Source: Scalindua sp964344685
GTDB lineage: Bacteria > Planctomycetota > Brocadiia > Brocadiales > Scalinduaceae
Direction: 5' to 3'
Length of the DNA: 64,000 nt
Assembly (NCBI GenBank): GCA_964344685.1
Contig: CAYFOK010000013.1
Coordinates: forward strand, 42,019-106,018
In this document: one piece after another, positions 9,113 through 18,488 of the stretch
Numbering within the stretch: position 1 is the first letter of the stretch
Layout of the letters: every line of letters starts with the position of its first letter
Position numbers and translations under genes: made by a program
The notes under the pieces: generated by a model
What the model was told of the DNA's origin: nothing
Database searches by the model: none
The model's input: only the letters and a program-made list of their open reading frames with translations

Positions 9113-9249
9113 TTAAAATGTTAGGGATTGGTTGGCCGCTTGAGAGCATAACCTGAGTGTTGCTCCGAACGATTTCAGCCAGAGAGCCCGCCACGAACCC
9201 TTGAAACCTGTAACACCGGTTACAAAAATAGATTTACCATTTATGGTGA
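9113..9249 (-). pseudogene. Remnant of a second CDP-glucose 4,6-dehydratase gene (N-terminus only)
   Basis: On the minus strand one frame reads INGKSIFVTGVTGFKGSW and then RALWLKSFGA before diverging into unrelated sequence and a stop at 9113-9115. This is the diagnostic N-terminus of RfbG, seen intact at 8067. The fragment has no start codon in frame and begins exactly where the upstream TPR-glycosyltransferase gene ends (its stop is 9241-9243). It looks like the scar of a deletion or recombination that removed the rest of a paralogous dehydratase. The flanking 8881-9112 contains nothing else I can name. Confidence 0.7.
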
Positions 9250-10797
9250 TATGGATTTAAAATCAGAAGCTTTTTTAACGCATATTTCATAGATATCTCT
9301 TAAATCTGTTCGTTCGGGATATATAAAAATTGCTTCTCTTAAATTTTTTATCAAATTATTTATATGAAAATAATCATTTGAACTTAAATCATCTGAATGC
9401 CAGTTACGAGATAGCTTTTTATCCCATGTGTAATAAAAAAATCCATTAGTAATCAATTTAATGGCTCTATCTATATCAAACTGCATTTTTGCCCCGAATC
9501 TAGTCTTAAAACATTTTATTACATCATTGATCAAAAAATTCTTTTCTTTATCTTCAATATTTAAACATCTAATGAGTTCAATATTGGCATATGTAAACCT
9601 GCAATGAGGCAGTGTAATACCCTCCATTGACCTTCTGGTATCCATAATATCAACATAATATTCATCAAGTGTTCTGTAATTCCTTTTCAATCTCCTTGTA
9701 AAAAGAACATCGCTTATCTGAATGATCTTTCCTGTCAGTGCAATTTCAGCCAAGGCCAGATTATCAGCTCCAACAGAAAGATCTCCCCATAATTGCACCT
9801 TCCTGAGCATACTGGTTCTATGAAAGCCATAAAATGCATTACATAATTCTAATTCCCATATCAGGTGTCTGAATCTTTCTATTGGATCGTCCTGGTCCGT
9901 TTTTAAGTAATCATTAGCAATACCTAATGGTTTTGAACTTGAATCTAGAAGCCATGTTCGTGGATAAACAAGAGCTATTGATTGATCTTGTTCAATCTTT
10001 TCCAAACATTTACTGATATATGATTGTGCATGCAGATCATCATGCGCAGCCCACATAAAATATGGAGAATTTGAACGTGCAAGGAGATCAACAAAATTCT
10101 TACCGCCAAGATTTTCTTCAAAACGATAATAACTTATCCTTTTGTCCATCTCTAGATATTTTAAACAAGTTTCTTTTGTGTTGTCAGTTGAACAGTTATC
10201 CGAAATTATCAACTCAAAATCATCGAAATCCTGAGATAAAATAGATTCAATAGCTCCAGACAACAATTCACCACCATTGTAAACAGGCATGCCTACGCAC
10301 ACGGTTTTGCTTTTTCTAACGGATGGTAGTATGGGTGAAGAGGGCGATGTACAGGTTTCTAGAGAGTCAAGAATTTCATGGACTATATCCTGGTCAGGAT
10401 CCAATTCGAGAACCTTTGTTAGTACTACGCGAGCCTTCACCGAATTATCCATCTCCAGGTATATCCGCCCAAGCAGCAAATAGTAATTCAGCTCTCCAGG
10501 ATTTAGAGTAATGCACTTTTCTAATAGTATCGCTGCATCTTTCCAACGTTTATCTTCCTGGTATAAGCCTGCCAGGTTCAACATCGCATCCAAATTATCA
10601 TCTTGAACATCACACGCATTGAGGAAATAATCCTCAGCCTTTCCAAAATCTTTTCTTGCATGATGGATAACACCAAGATTATTAAGGATCTCTGCATTTG
10701 TCGGATTATCAGCCAGAAGTTCTAAAAAGCATTCCTCAGCTTCTTCGACTTTGCCTTCTGCAAAAAGCTTTTCGCCTTGATCAAGTTTGTTTTCCAT
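9241..10797 (-). CDS. TPR-family 2 glycosyltransferase fusion
   Basis: Residues about 1-145 form TPR repeats (for example AEILNNLGVIHHARKDFGKA, then LDAMLNLAGLYQ). From about 165 a GT-A glycosyltransferase family 2 domain begins (VCVGMPVYNGGELLSGAIES, SQDFDDFELIISDNCSTDN), with AAHDD in place of the common DxD metal site. The C-terminal 150 residues are unassigned. The start overlaps the upstream TPR gene by 17 bases, so the two are probably translated together. TPR-fused transferases often bind protein acceptors, so protein glycosylation is a reasonable guess; donor and acceptor are unknown. Confidence 0.8.
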   Translation of the reverse strand: MENKLDQGEKLFAEGKVEEAEECFLELLADNPTNAEILNNLGVIHHARKDFGKAEDYFLNACDVQDDNLDAMLNLAGLYQEDKRWKDAAILLEKCITLNPGELNYYLLLGRIYLEMDNSVKARVVLTKVLELDPDQDIVHEILDSLETCTSPSSPILPSVRKSKTVCVGMPVYNGGELLSGAIESILSQDFDDFELIISDNCSTDNTKETCLKYLEMDKRISYYRFEENLGGKNFVDLLARSNSPYFMWAAHDDLHAQSYISKCLEKIEQDQSIALVYPRTWLLDSSSKPLGIANDYLKTDQDDPIERFRHLIWELELCNAFYGFHRTSMLRKVQLWGDLSVGADNLALAEIALTGKIIQISDVLFTRRLKRNYRTLDEYYVDIMDTRRSMEGITLPHCRFTYANIELIRCLNIEDKEKNFLINDVIKCFKTRFGAKMQFDIDRAIKLITNGFFYYTWDKKLSRNWHSDDLSSNDYFHINNLIKNLREAIFIYPERTDLRDIYEICVKKASDFKSISP

Positions 10798-11461
10798 GAA
10801 GATTACCTATCTTAAAAACATGTTCAGCTTTATTTTTAAGTTCTATGACATCAGGATTATTATGATTGTTGTGGTATAGTTGTTTGATGATTTTTCCTGT
10901 GTTTATAAAGTCGTTTAATGCCAGATATGTATAACCAATATTAATTGTGGCAAGGATGTAATCCGGTTTTATTTTGATTGTCTCATCAAAGAAATGTAAT
11001 GCTTCTTTGAAGTTTTGCTGTAAGTAACAGAGTACACCGATATCATTTAAAAGCTCATAATTATCAGGCTGTAATTTTATTGCCTTCTCAAAGATTTCTG
11101 TTGCTTCATTCAGGCGAGATAAGCTATGTAACAGCAACCCATAATTATAGAGAAATTCAAAGTTATCAGGTTCTAACAGAAGTGCCTTTTTAAAATAGGT
11201 TTCACTTTTTGTGACATTGTTTAGTACTTTGTGTGCGTTGGCTAAAATAAAAAGCAATTCTGTATGGTCATTTTTTATGTTACTTGCTATTTCGAGATAT
11301 GTAATCGCCTTTGTTATTTCACCTTTTTGAAAATGAAATACTCCTAATTGCATATTGTTATCAAACGAATCTGGTTCCTTTGCCAGTTTGCGTTGAAGCC
11401 GCTTTAGCTTACTGCTTCCGGCTTTTGTTTTTTCTGGTTGTGTTACTAAAGTATTGACCAT
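10781..11461 (-). CDS. Tetratricopeptide repeat protein
   Basis: The 226 residues are nearly all TPR helices; repeats with the W/L-G-Y-A-P pattern include YLEIASNIKNDHTELLFILANAH and YELLNDIGVLCYLQQNFKEA. There is no signal peptide or membrane segment, so it is probably cytoplasmic. It is the first gene of the minus-strand run and overlaps the TPR-glycosyltransferase by 17 bases. It probably acts as a protein-binding partner of that enzyme. An AG-rich ribosome binding site (AGAGAAAG) precedes the ATG. Confidence 0.75.
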   Translation of the reverse strand: MVNTLVTQPEKTKAGSSKLKRLQRKLAKEPDSFDNNMQLGVFHFQKGEITKAITYLEIASNIKNDHTELLFILANAHKVLNNVTKSETYFKKALLLEPDNFEFLYNYGLLLHSLSRLNEATEIFEKAIKLQPDNYELLNDIGVLCYLQQNFKEALHFFDETIKIKPDYILATINIGYTYLALNDFINTGKIIKQLYHNNHNNPDVIELKNKAEHVFKIGNLHGKQT

Positions 11462-11923
11462 TTTTCTTTCTCTATTGTTGATGCACTTATATTTAAGATA
11501 AAGACTGATTTATGATATAAAGACAATTTCTATATTTGCATATTACCGGAATTTACTGTTGCTAAATTCATGCCTAAGGGCCGATTTTATTATTACTTTT
11601 ATCAATGAAATATGGTTAATGTAAGCTGTTGTGATGTTGGTACTTACATGTACTGATCGGCATGGTTTTTGTATAGTATATTTTAAAGCTCTTGCCAGTC
11701 CCCTTTATGTATAGTTTTTAAACACTATTTAAGGAAGACAAAGTTACTGATATAGTAGAGAAGAAGCTATTAATAATTAGGATGTACAAAATCCGGGCGA
11801 TGTTACAATGCTTTTTGACCATCTAAAGCTGAATCAGATAACATTATTTATCGGCATTAGATCCTAAATTGTCGATTCTTTTTTTTGATAGATAAAACCT
11901 GTTTAATCTTCTCAGGAGAATTA
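11462..11923. other. Divergent intergenic region between glycosylation operons
   Basis: This AT-rich gap of about 460 bases lies between a minus-strand TPR gene and a plus-strand glycosyltransferase gene, so it must hold promoters in both directions. I could not pick a convincing -35/-10 or sigma-54 element. The only clear signal is AGGAG six bases before the ATG at 11924. Confidence 0.5.
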
Positions 11924-14356
11924 ATGAAGCATCCACTGGTTACGATAGGTGTTACCTGCTACAACGATGAGAGATATATCAATACATGTATCGATTCTAT
12001 CCTAAGTCAAACCTACGAAAACATTGAAATTATAGTTGTTGATGATTGTTCTACCGATAATACAATTTCTATACTTAAAAAATATAATGAAAAAGTCTGC
12101 TTGATTCAACATGAGAAGAACAGTGGCGGTCTTTTACAAGGTAGAAAGGATGTAATATCTGCTGCCACCGGAGATTTTGTCTGTCATCTGGACGCTGATG
12201 ACTCTTTGCAAGCAGAATTTGTTTCACGGATGATGGATGAATTCTGCAGAGATTCCCAACTTGACTGGGTGGCTGCCAACCTCAATGTTGTCGATGTCGA
12301 TGGCAAGCTGGTAGACAAATGGGATTATAAGGATTTTCCTACAGATCCGATGCAGGGGCTCTATCGCGGATATCACACTGCCTCTGTTCCGGTACCTAAA
12401 AATGGAATTTTTAAACTCTCATTCATTAGAGACAATAAACTATCCTGGTACCAGTTGCCTCATACCACTCAGGGAGAGGATGCCTATACCTGTATAAAAT
12501 ATCTGGAATGCAATCCTAAGATCAAGTTAATACCTGATTTTCTTATGAACCTTCGCATTCATAGCCAGAATATGAGTGCAAATGTGCTGGAACGCATAAA
12601 GATGGTGATTGATCTTAAAGAGTATTATATCAATCATTTCAACGAGATGATTTATCTGTTCCATCCGAAGTTCCTGAGGTTGGACTGTAACAGTAATGAA
12701 TATCTTTCATTAAAATATTATTTAATTGCCATGGATCTTTTTAATGCTAAAGAGAATTTTAGAATCCCTCCATACTTCAATAGCGAGAAGGCCGAGAATG
12801 AGATAAAGAATAATCTATGGTTGTTTGATGACCCAATTCGCAAGTATGCGAAATTGTCCCTGAATTATTCAAGCGGTTATGCAGATAAACTGAAACATGT
12901 CTTGAATAAAACAGGTGGGAATACGGTGGATGAGTCTAAAAAGGTTTCAGATTTAATTGCTGAAGGACAAAGAAAGCTTGCAGAGGGTGATTTTAAAACC
13001 GCCAGGATAGACTTTGAAAAGGTTCTGAATGATAGGTCTAACTCTGTCGAAGCATTACGCGGTCTCGGAGAAGTTTGCTATGTTCTTGATGATAAGAAAG
13101 AAGCTGAAAAATATTTTGCTACTGCATTAGAACTGAACCCGGAGGATGCTCAGACATTAAACAATGTGGGTGTAATATTTCATGATAGAAAGGAGTATAC
13201 AAATGCGGAAGCAGCATTTCTCAAAGCATTATCGATTGATTCATACTCTGATGAGACCTACTTTAATTTATGTGATTTGTGGGCAACAACCTGGTCAATA
13301 ACACCACCTGAATCACTACGGAAGCAAAATCTGCTGGATGCAGTAAGTTTTATTTCCGATCACTCTGCCGATAACAGTCGCGACGCATTATTGAAGGAGA
13401 ATATGCAGTTGAGATCTACTCTTCTACAGGAATATCATGGTGTATACCAGCAGTCATCAAAAAAAATTCTATTGCACTGCCCGGGTAACGGAGCAATTAA
13501 ATATCTAATGGCCAGTTGGTGCGATATTCTTAATCATATGGGTATTGAAACAGATCTTATCAATTGGGGTGATGAGTCCAGCACAAAATTTGAAAGTTTT
13601 GAACCGGATGTATTTATAACTGTTGCAGACCCATCATACATGGACCAGCTTGATGTTGATTATATTGACAAGTACAGGGGAGAGAGAGGACTTTCTATTG
13701 GGCATGTCATTTCTGCTGATTATTACAATTATAAACCATGTGATTTCATTATTACGTTCCACCTGGACCCGGAGCGTGACCCGGTTCTGTCAAATGTGAA
13801 CATACCGGTACTGTCATTACCTTTTGCGATTAATCCTCTGATTCATTATATGCGAAAAGGAATAGAAATATGGGACTATTTCTTTGTAGGAACTAATTCT
13901 CCATTTAAGATAGAGGAGACCAAGGCTTATCTAATGCCAATTATTAACAATTACAAAGGAATTATTGCCGGTGTCAAATGGGGTGGTGGTGTAGGCGAGT
14001 TGAATGTTGAAGAGGCTGCAATACTTTACAACTATGCACGTATTTATCCCAATTATCATGTTTCCCGGCAAATGGAGGAGTATAATGAGATTAATGAGCG
14101 TACATATATTATTCCTGCCTGTGGCGGATTTGAACTGGTGGATAACCCTGTAGCTATCCGGGAGCTCTTTACCGCCGAAGAAATGGCAATTGCAAATTCA
14201 CCGGATGAGTATCATGACATGTTTCTTTACTTCCTGCGTAACCCAGAAAAACGTATAAGCTATATAGAAAAAGGGATGCGTAAAGTATGGAATCAATATA
14301 CTCTTTTTCATGTCTTGAGCAGGCTGACCGATTATTTGGAAATTCAAGCTGAGTAG
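11924..14356 (+). CDS. Three-part glycosyltransferase: GT2, TPR, and CgeB-like GT domain
   Basis: The 810-residue protein starts with a GT2 domain (VTIGVTCYNDERYINTCIDS, then VVDDCSTDN; DADDS is the DxD site). TPR repeats follow at about 340-430 (LNPEDAQTLNNVGVIFHDRK). The C-terminal 310 residues resemble CgeB/GT group 1_2 enzymes: ILLHCPGNGAIKYLMASW near its start and ERTYIIPACGGFELVDN near its end. It therefore probably makes two glycosidic bonds. ATG 11924 is chosen for its AGGAG; a TTG at 11885 is in frame but lacks one. It is the only plus-strand gene of the island and has its own promoter region. Confidence 0.8.
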   Translation: MKHPLVTIGVTCYNDERYINTCIDSILSQTYENIEIIVVDDCSTDNTISILKKYNEKVCLIQHEKNSGGLLQGRKDVISAATGDFVCHLDADDSLQAEFVSRMMDEFCRDSQLDWVAANLNVVDVDGKLVDKWDYKDFPTDPMQGLYRGYHTASVPVPKNGIFKLSFIRDNKLSWYQLPHTTQGEDAYTCIKYLECNPKIKLIPDFLMNLRIHSQNMSANVLERIKMVIDLKEYYINHFNEMIYLFHPKFLRLDCNSNEYLSLKYYLIAMDLFNAKENFRIPPYFNSEKAENEIKNNLWLFDDPIRKYAKLSLNYSSGYADKLKHVLNKTGGNTVDESKKVSDLIAEGQRKLAEGDFKTARIDFEKVLNDRSNSVEALRGLGEVCYVLDDKKEAEKYFATALELNPEDAQTLNNVGVIFHDRKEYTNAEAAFLKALSIDSYSDETYFNLCDLWATTWSITPPESLRKQNLLDAVSFISDHSADNSRDALLKENMQLRSTLLQEYHGVYQQSSKKILLHCPGNGAIKYLMASWCDILNHMGIETDLINWGDESSTKFESFEPDVFITVADPSYMDQLDVDYIDKYRGERGLSIGHVISADYYNYKPCDFIITFHLDPERDPVLSNVNIPVLSLPFAINPLIHYMRKGIEIWDYFFVGTNSPFKIEETKAYLMPIINNYKGIIAGVKWGGGVGELNVEEAAILYNYARIYPNYHVSRQMEEYNEINERTYIIPACGGFELVDNPVAIRELFTAEEMAIANSPDEYHDMFLYFLRNPEKRISYIEKGMRKVWNQYTLFHVLSRLTDYLEIQAE

Positions 14357-14447
14357 GCAAGATCACTTTCTGAATCCGGTTAGGCAGTATCTGGGTTTTT
14401 ATCTGAAGAGAACATAGAAAAGTTTACTTTTTTTAGAGCACTGTTGA

Positions 14448-15761
14448 TTATTTAACGCAACATTCTCTGCTCAGGTCATTCAACATTTGGTCGATTGAGT
14501 GCAGCTGTAAGCTTAATGAGTATTTTTTCTTTACAAAATTATGATACCCTCTGGAGCCGTAATCATTTCTATTCTGAATTATATTAATTAGTTCGTCAGT
14601 AGTACTGAATATGCAGTCTGAAGGCCAGTTGTTATATGCGTTGGGAAAGTTATAAATCAGCGGCTTATATCCCATCGCCATAGCTTCTGCGATTGAATAA
14701 CCGAATGATTCAAAAACACTGGTAGTTAAAAGGTAGTTAATCCCCTCTCTTTCGAACCACTCTGGAATATTCTCCACTCTACCATGAAATGTAATATTTC
14801 TTTCCAGTCCCAGCCTGTGAATAATATTTTCAAGGTAATATTTAAAGCGTAATTCCTGAACATTACCCGCAACATTCAGGTTATACTGAGGGTCTATTTT
14901 TACGAGCTTGCTGATGATTTCAATCCACATTGAAGGATTTTTTTTGTGGCTTATCTCTCCAACCACTGCAATGTTGAATCCATGTGTTCTTTCCGCATAT
15001 GAAAAAAGAGCAAGATTAACACCATTTTGAATTACAACACTTTTATTTTGATCCTTAATAGAGGGACAGGTTTGAAAAGCAATATTTCTTACATAGTCAT
15101 CAACAAAAACTACCTTATCGATTTTTGTAAAGTCAATGCTCTGAAGGTTACAGTTCAGAACCTCATAGCTGTGTATCCTGCAGATGACTGCCTTGTGCTG
15201 AATTCCATCAACTTTATTTGTAACATAGACAGATATATCGTTTGCAAATTCGAGCCATACAATATCAGCCCAATCGACGGCAGACTTAATCTCCTGCTCA
15301 TTGTCTGTGTAGCATGTTTGCACCTCAAATCTTGTTTTAAGGTGATTAGCTATATCTTTAAGAAAGGATTCATATCTTGGAAGGCATAGTATTGCAATTT
15401 TAGGCCTGTTTTCGGGGGTAGAACGGATTTCTTCTAAAAGATGTGTAATCTCTTTATCGTCTGGTCTAACCTCTGTAATCGTTTCTAACAGAGGAACAGC
15501 AATATGTAATTGATTCAGCTCTCTTAGTAAACTTGTATAATTTATAACAGCATCTTTATAGAGAGGGTCAATTTCCAGTGATCTGGTGAAATAATCAATA
15601 GCCTTTTCTCTATCATCTTTTTGAAAGGCAATTACACCAAGATTGTTATAGGCTTCTTTTCTATCAGTGCCATTCTCAGCTTCCGACAAAAAAAATTTCT
15701 CTGCCTCCTCAATCCTGCCTTCAGCAAATAATGCTTCTGCTTCATTGAGATTATTATTCAT
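14448..15761 (-). CDS. TPR-family 4 glycosyltransferase fusion
   Basis: Residues 1-115 form TPR repeats, and the remainder is a GT-B glycosyltransferase. FESFGYSIAEAMAMG carries the E-x7-E signature of GT4 enzymes, and IAVVGEISHKKN marks the second Rossmann domain. It uses a retaining mechanism if it follows its family. Its TPR part is a near duplicate of the preceding small gene (15761-16123). The ATG overlaps that gene's stop as TAATG, so translation is coupled. It probably glycosylates the same acceptor as the neighbouring TPR-transferases. Confidence 0.8.
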   Translation of the reverse strand: MNNNLNEAEALFAEGRIEEAEKFFLSEAENGTDRKEAYNNLGVIAFQKDDREKAIDYFTRSLEIDPLYKDAVINYTSLLRELNQLHIAVPLLETITEVRPDDKEITHLLEEIRSTPENRPKIAILCLPRYESFLKDIANHLKTRFEVQTCYTDNEQEIKSAVDWADIVWLEFANDISVYVTNKVDGIQHKAVICRIHSYEVLNCNLQSIDFTKIDKVVFVDDYVRNIAFQTCPSIKDQNKSVVIQNGVNLALFSYAERTHGFNIAVVGEISHKKNPSMWIEIISKLVKIDPQYNLNVAGNVQELRFKYYLENIIHRLGLERNITFHGRVENIPEWFEREGINYLLTTSVFESFGYSIAEAMAMGYKPLIYNFPNAYNNWPSDCIFSTTDELINIIQNRNDYGSRGYHNFVKKKYSLSLQLHSIDQMLNDLSRECCVK

Positions 15762-16123
15762 TAGACATTGGATGGATGAAGTTGGTTAATTTCATCAAGA
15801 AGCTGTGTGATCACTTTATCCTCCGGGCAAAGTTCTGCAACCATCTCCAGTAAAGGGATAGCAATAGGTAATTGATCTAAAGACCTGAGCAGGTTAGTGT
15901 AATTTACAATTGTATCCCTATAAAGAGGATCAATTTCAAGGGCCCTGGTAAAATAGTCAATGGCCTTTTCATTATCATTCTTCTGGAAAGCAATTACTCC
16001 AAGATTGTTGTAGGCCTCCTTACATTCTGAATCGTTTTCAACTATAGACAGAAAACACTTCTCTGCCTCTTCTATCTTACCTTCGGTAAAAAAAGCTTCT
16101 CCTTCAGTCAATGTATTGCTCAT
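15761..16123 (-). CDS. Short TPR protein, tandem duplicate of the downstream TPR domain
   Basis: The 120 residues are all TPR. It shares long blocks with the N-terminus of the next gene, including KEAYNNLGVIAFQK, EKAIDYFTR and LEIDPLY. The start is set at 16123 (MSNTLTEGEAFF), with AGGAG seven to eight bases upstream; a longer frame to 16171 would overlap the upstream gene. It lacks any glycosyltransferase domain, so it is either a stand-alone partner or the remnant of a duplicated fusion gene. Confidence 0.75.
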   Translation of the reverse strand: MSNTLTEGEAFFTEGKIEEAEKCFLSIVENDSECKEAYNNLGVIAFQKNDNEKAIDYFTRALEIDPLYRDTIVNYTNLLRSLDQLPIAIPLLEMVAELCPEDKVITQLLDEINQLHPSNV

Positions 16124-16155
16124 TTTGTTTCTCCTATAAATTAAATGTTGACAGA

Positions 16156-17850
16156 TTAAAGTGTTTGGCAATAGTCAACTTCATGTGGAAAAGCTAATTC
16201 ATCCTCAAATGTATTTTTAGACTTTTTGTCACACTCTATACTATCGCTGGTGTCATTATGTATTTCTGAATTACTATCACAATTACATTCAAGACACTTA
16301 ATTCCTTCCTCAAATATTTTATATTGTTTGTTGCAGCTGCTGCAGGTAGCAGTATCATTATGGAAGTAGAGGCGATTACTGCATTCGCAGACCCAACCGG
16401 CAACTTTTGCCGGATTTCCCAAAACCAGAGCATGGTTTGGTACATTTCTCGTTACTACTGCTCCCGCCCCTATAAATGCGTATGAGCCGATAGTATTTCC
16501 GCAAACAATTGTTGAATTGGCACCGATAGTGGCTCCTTTCTTAACTAGTGTACTCTGAAATTCATGTTTCCTGGAAATATGACTACGGGGGTTTATAACA
16601 TTTGTAAAGACCATAGATGGACCGCAAAACACATCATCCTCAAGGATCACTCCGGAATATACAGAGACGTTGTTTTGTATCTTCACATTATTACCTATCC
16701 TTACATCAGGGGAGATCACAACATTCTGGCCTATATTGCAATGATTTCCAATCTTTGATCCTGGCATTACGTGACTGAAATGCCATATCTTTGTACCATT
16801 TCCTACTAAACTGGTTTTGTCCACTATTGCTGTCTCATGTGCAAAATAAGGATTTGCACGATTATCTCCGTTAAGATTGACTGCAGTACCATGGCGTTTC
16901 AAAGAATCCTGACATGCATTCAAAATTTTTAAAACATTTGTACCGTTAGTACCGTCTGTCTTAGGTGTTGAATCTGACTTGATACAATACAAAAAATGCT
17001 CACATTCTTCTTTAAGCGGTTCACTATTATCGATAGTTACTATATCAATTCCGTTTTTTCTCGGAACAGGTTGACGGTTAATCCAGTCAACACCTTTATC
17101 ATGTATCTGTAATTTACCGTTGGTAACGGTGTCATCAAATATTGCCATTTTCTTGTCACCAACTATTATCAGCTTCTGCTCCTTGTCAGGGTGAAGCCAG
17201 CTGACGAATATATGTCCTTTTACGCCGCTTTTAAAAGAAAGTATTGTCATTGTGACATCAGTAATTTCCTGGTTCAGATAATTTCCCCCCTGGGCTATAA
17301 CCTGACAGGGCATTTCATCCAATAAAAAAAGCATTGCAGAAATGTCATGCGGAGCAAAGCTCCATAATATATTCTCTTCGCTGCGAATCTTGCCTAGATT
17401 CAGACGATTTGAATAGATATAGTTAATCTTTCCAAGCTCACCTGAATTAATTATCTCTTTCAATTTTATTATCGCAGGATGATAGAGAAGAATGTGTCCT
17501 ATCATCAACTTTTTGTTTTGCCGCATGGATAATTGATGAAGCTCTTCAGCTTCACTCACGAAAAGAGCTAATGGCTTTTCTACAAAGACATGTTTTCCCG
17601 CCAATAATGTTAATTTTGCCATTTCAAAATGTGTCTCTGCTGGTGTGGCAATGACAACGGCATCTATCTCAGGGTTGTTAAGTACATGTTGGAATGAACA
17701 CTGAACTTCTGCCTCAGGATACTTATTCTTAAATGTGCTGAGAGTTGATGGGTTGCTGTCACAAATAGTGTGAAGTACTCCTAGTTCACTAAAATTGCGT
17801 ACTAAGTTTTTTCCCCAATATCCAGTACCTATTACGGCGATGTTAGTCAT
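16156..17850 (-). CDS. Fusion of Gfo/Idh/MocA sugar dehydrogenase and left-handed beta-helix acyltransferase
   Basis: The N-terminal 320 residues are a Gfo/Idh/MocA oxidoreductase (IAVIGTGYWGKNLVRNFSEL; EKPLALFVSEAEEL). Residues about 335-500 are a hexapeptide-repeat transferase (KIWHFSHVMPGSKIGNHCNI; IGAGAVVTRNVPNHALVLGN), followed by a cysteine-rich zinc-ribbon-like tail (CECSN, CSSCNKQY, CLECNC). The two halves resemble WbpB/WlbA and WbpD/WlbB, which act in UDP-2,3-diacetamido-uronic acid synthesis as separate proteins. The aminotransferase normally needed between them is not in the window. ATG 17850 is preferred to a TTG at 17859; neither has a clear ribosome binding site. Confidence 0.8.
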   Translation of the reverse strand: MTNIAVIGTGYWGKNLVRNFSELGVLHTICDSNPSTLSTFKNKYPEAEVQCSFQHVLNNPEIDAVVIATPAETHFEMAKLTLLAGKHVFVEKPLALFVSEAEELHQLSMRQNKKLMIGHILLYHPAIIKLKEIINSGELGKINYIYSNRLNLGKIRSEENILWSFAPHDISAMLFLLDEMPCQVIAQGGNYLNQEITDVTMTILSFKSGVKGHIFVSWLHPDKEQKLIIVGDKKMAIFDDTVTNGKLQIHDKGVDWINRQPVPRKNGIDIVTIDNSEPLKEECEHFLYCIKSDSTPKTDGTNGTNVLKILNACQDSLKRHGTAVNLNGDNRANPYFAHETAIVDKTSLVGNGTKIWHFSHVMPGSKIGNHCNIGQNVVISPDVRIGNNVKIQNNVSVYSGVILEDDVFCGPSMVFTNVINPRSHISRKHEFQSTLVKKGATIGANSTIVCGNTIGSYAFIGAGAVVTRNVPNHALVLGNPAKVAGWVCECSNRLYFHNDTATCSSCNKQYKIFEEGIKCLECNCDSNSEIHNDTSDSIECDKKSKNTFEDELAFPHEVDYCQTL

Positions 17851-17866
17851 TATATTCAATAATAAA

Positions 17867-18478
17867 TTAAGGGTTGGAATCGTATAATTCTTTCAGCATT
17901 TTTCTTGCCTGTCGATGGTCAGGGTCTATATCTAATGCTTTTTCTAAATAAGACTGGGCAGTTTCATTATCATTCTTTTTACGATAACACATTCCGAGTA
18001 TGAAGAGTGCCTCTGTATTAGAGTCATCAATACTAAGGAAACGTTCTATAAATGAAATTGCTTCATCAGTTCTCTCCAGATTAAATAGTAATTTTCCTAA
18101 ATTGATAAGAGTGTCCGGATGTCCATCATCCAGCTCAAGAGACTTAGAGAAATACACTTCAGCCTCATAATAAGATCCTTCGAGGTAATATACAATGCCC
18201 AGATTGCAATAGTGTTCAGCAACATGCGGTTCAAGATCAATTAGCTTTTTCAGATTTTTGATTGAATCTTTTGTTCTTTGCTGAGCTGCCTGAAGGATTC
18301 CAAGGTTATGATAACTCTGTGGATGATTAGGGTCTAATTCTATTGCTTTTAAGAAGTTTTCTTCAGCTTCTTTCATTTTTCCAGCTTTTGCGAAACGTGT
18401 ACCGCTATCATTTAATGAAATTACTGATTCCGATTCTAAAAAGTCAATATTTGAAAAAGAATTTTCTGTGGTGTTCAT
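17867..18478 (-). CDS. Tetratricopeptide repeat protein
   Basis: The 203-residue protein is built of about five TPR units (for example HPQSYHNLGILQAAQQR and VAEHYCNLGIVYYLEGSYYE), with a short N-terminal leader and no signal peptide. AAGGAG five bases before the ATG supports the start. It lies 16 bases upstream of the Gfo/Idh fusion gene and 10 bases downstream of an exported protein gene, so it is probably part of one operon. It likely scaffolds the glycosylation enzymes encoded nearby. Confidence 0.75.
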   Translation of the reverse strand: MNTTENSFSNIDFLESESVISLNDSGTRFAKAGKMKEAEENFLKAIELDPNHPQSYHNLGILQAAQQRTKDSIKNLKKLIDLEPHVAEHYCNLGIVYYLEGSYYEAEVYFSKSLELDDGHPDTLINLGKLLFNLERTDEAISFIERFLSIDDSNTEALFILGMCYRKKNDNETAQSYLEKALDIDPDHRQARKMLKELYDSNP

Positions 18479-18488
18479 GAAGGCTCCT

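Noticed and set aside
9106..9156. AAGGAGG followed by an ATG on the plus strand and a 12-codon frame
   Set aside because: The frame ends after 12 codons, shows no family pattern and runs antisense to the dehydratase remnant; a strong ribosome site alone is not enough.
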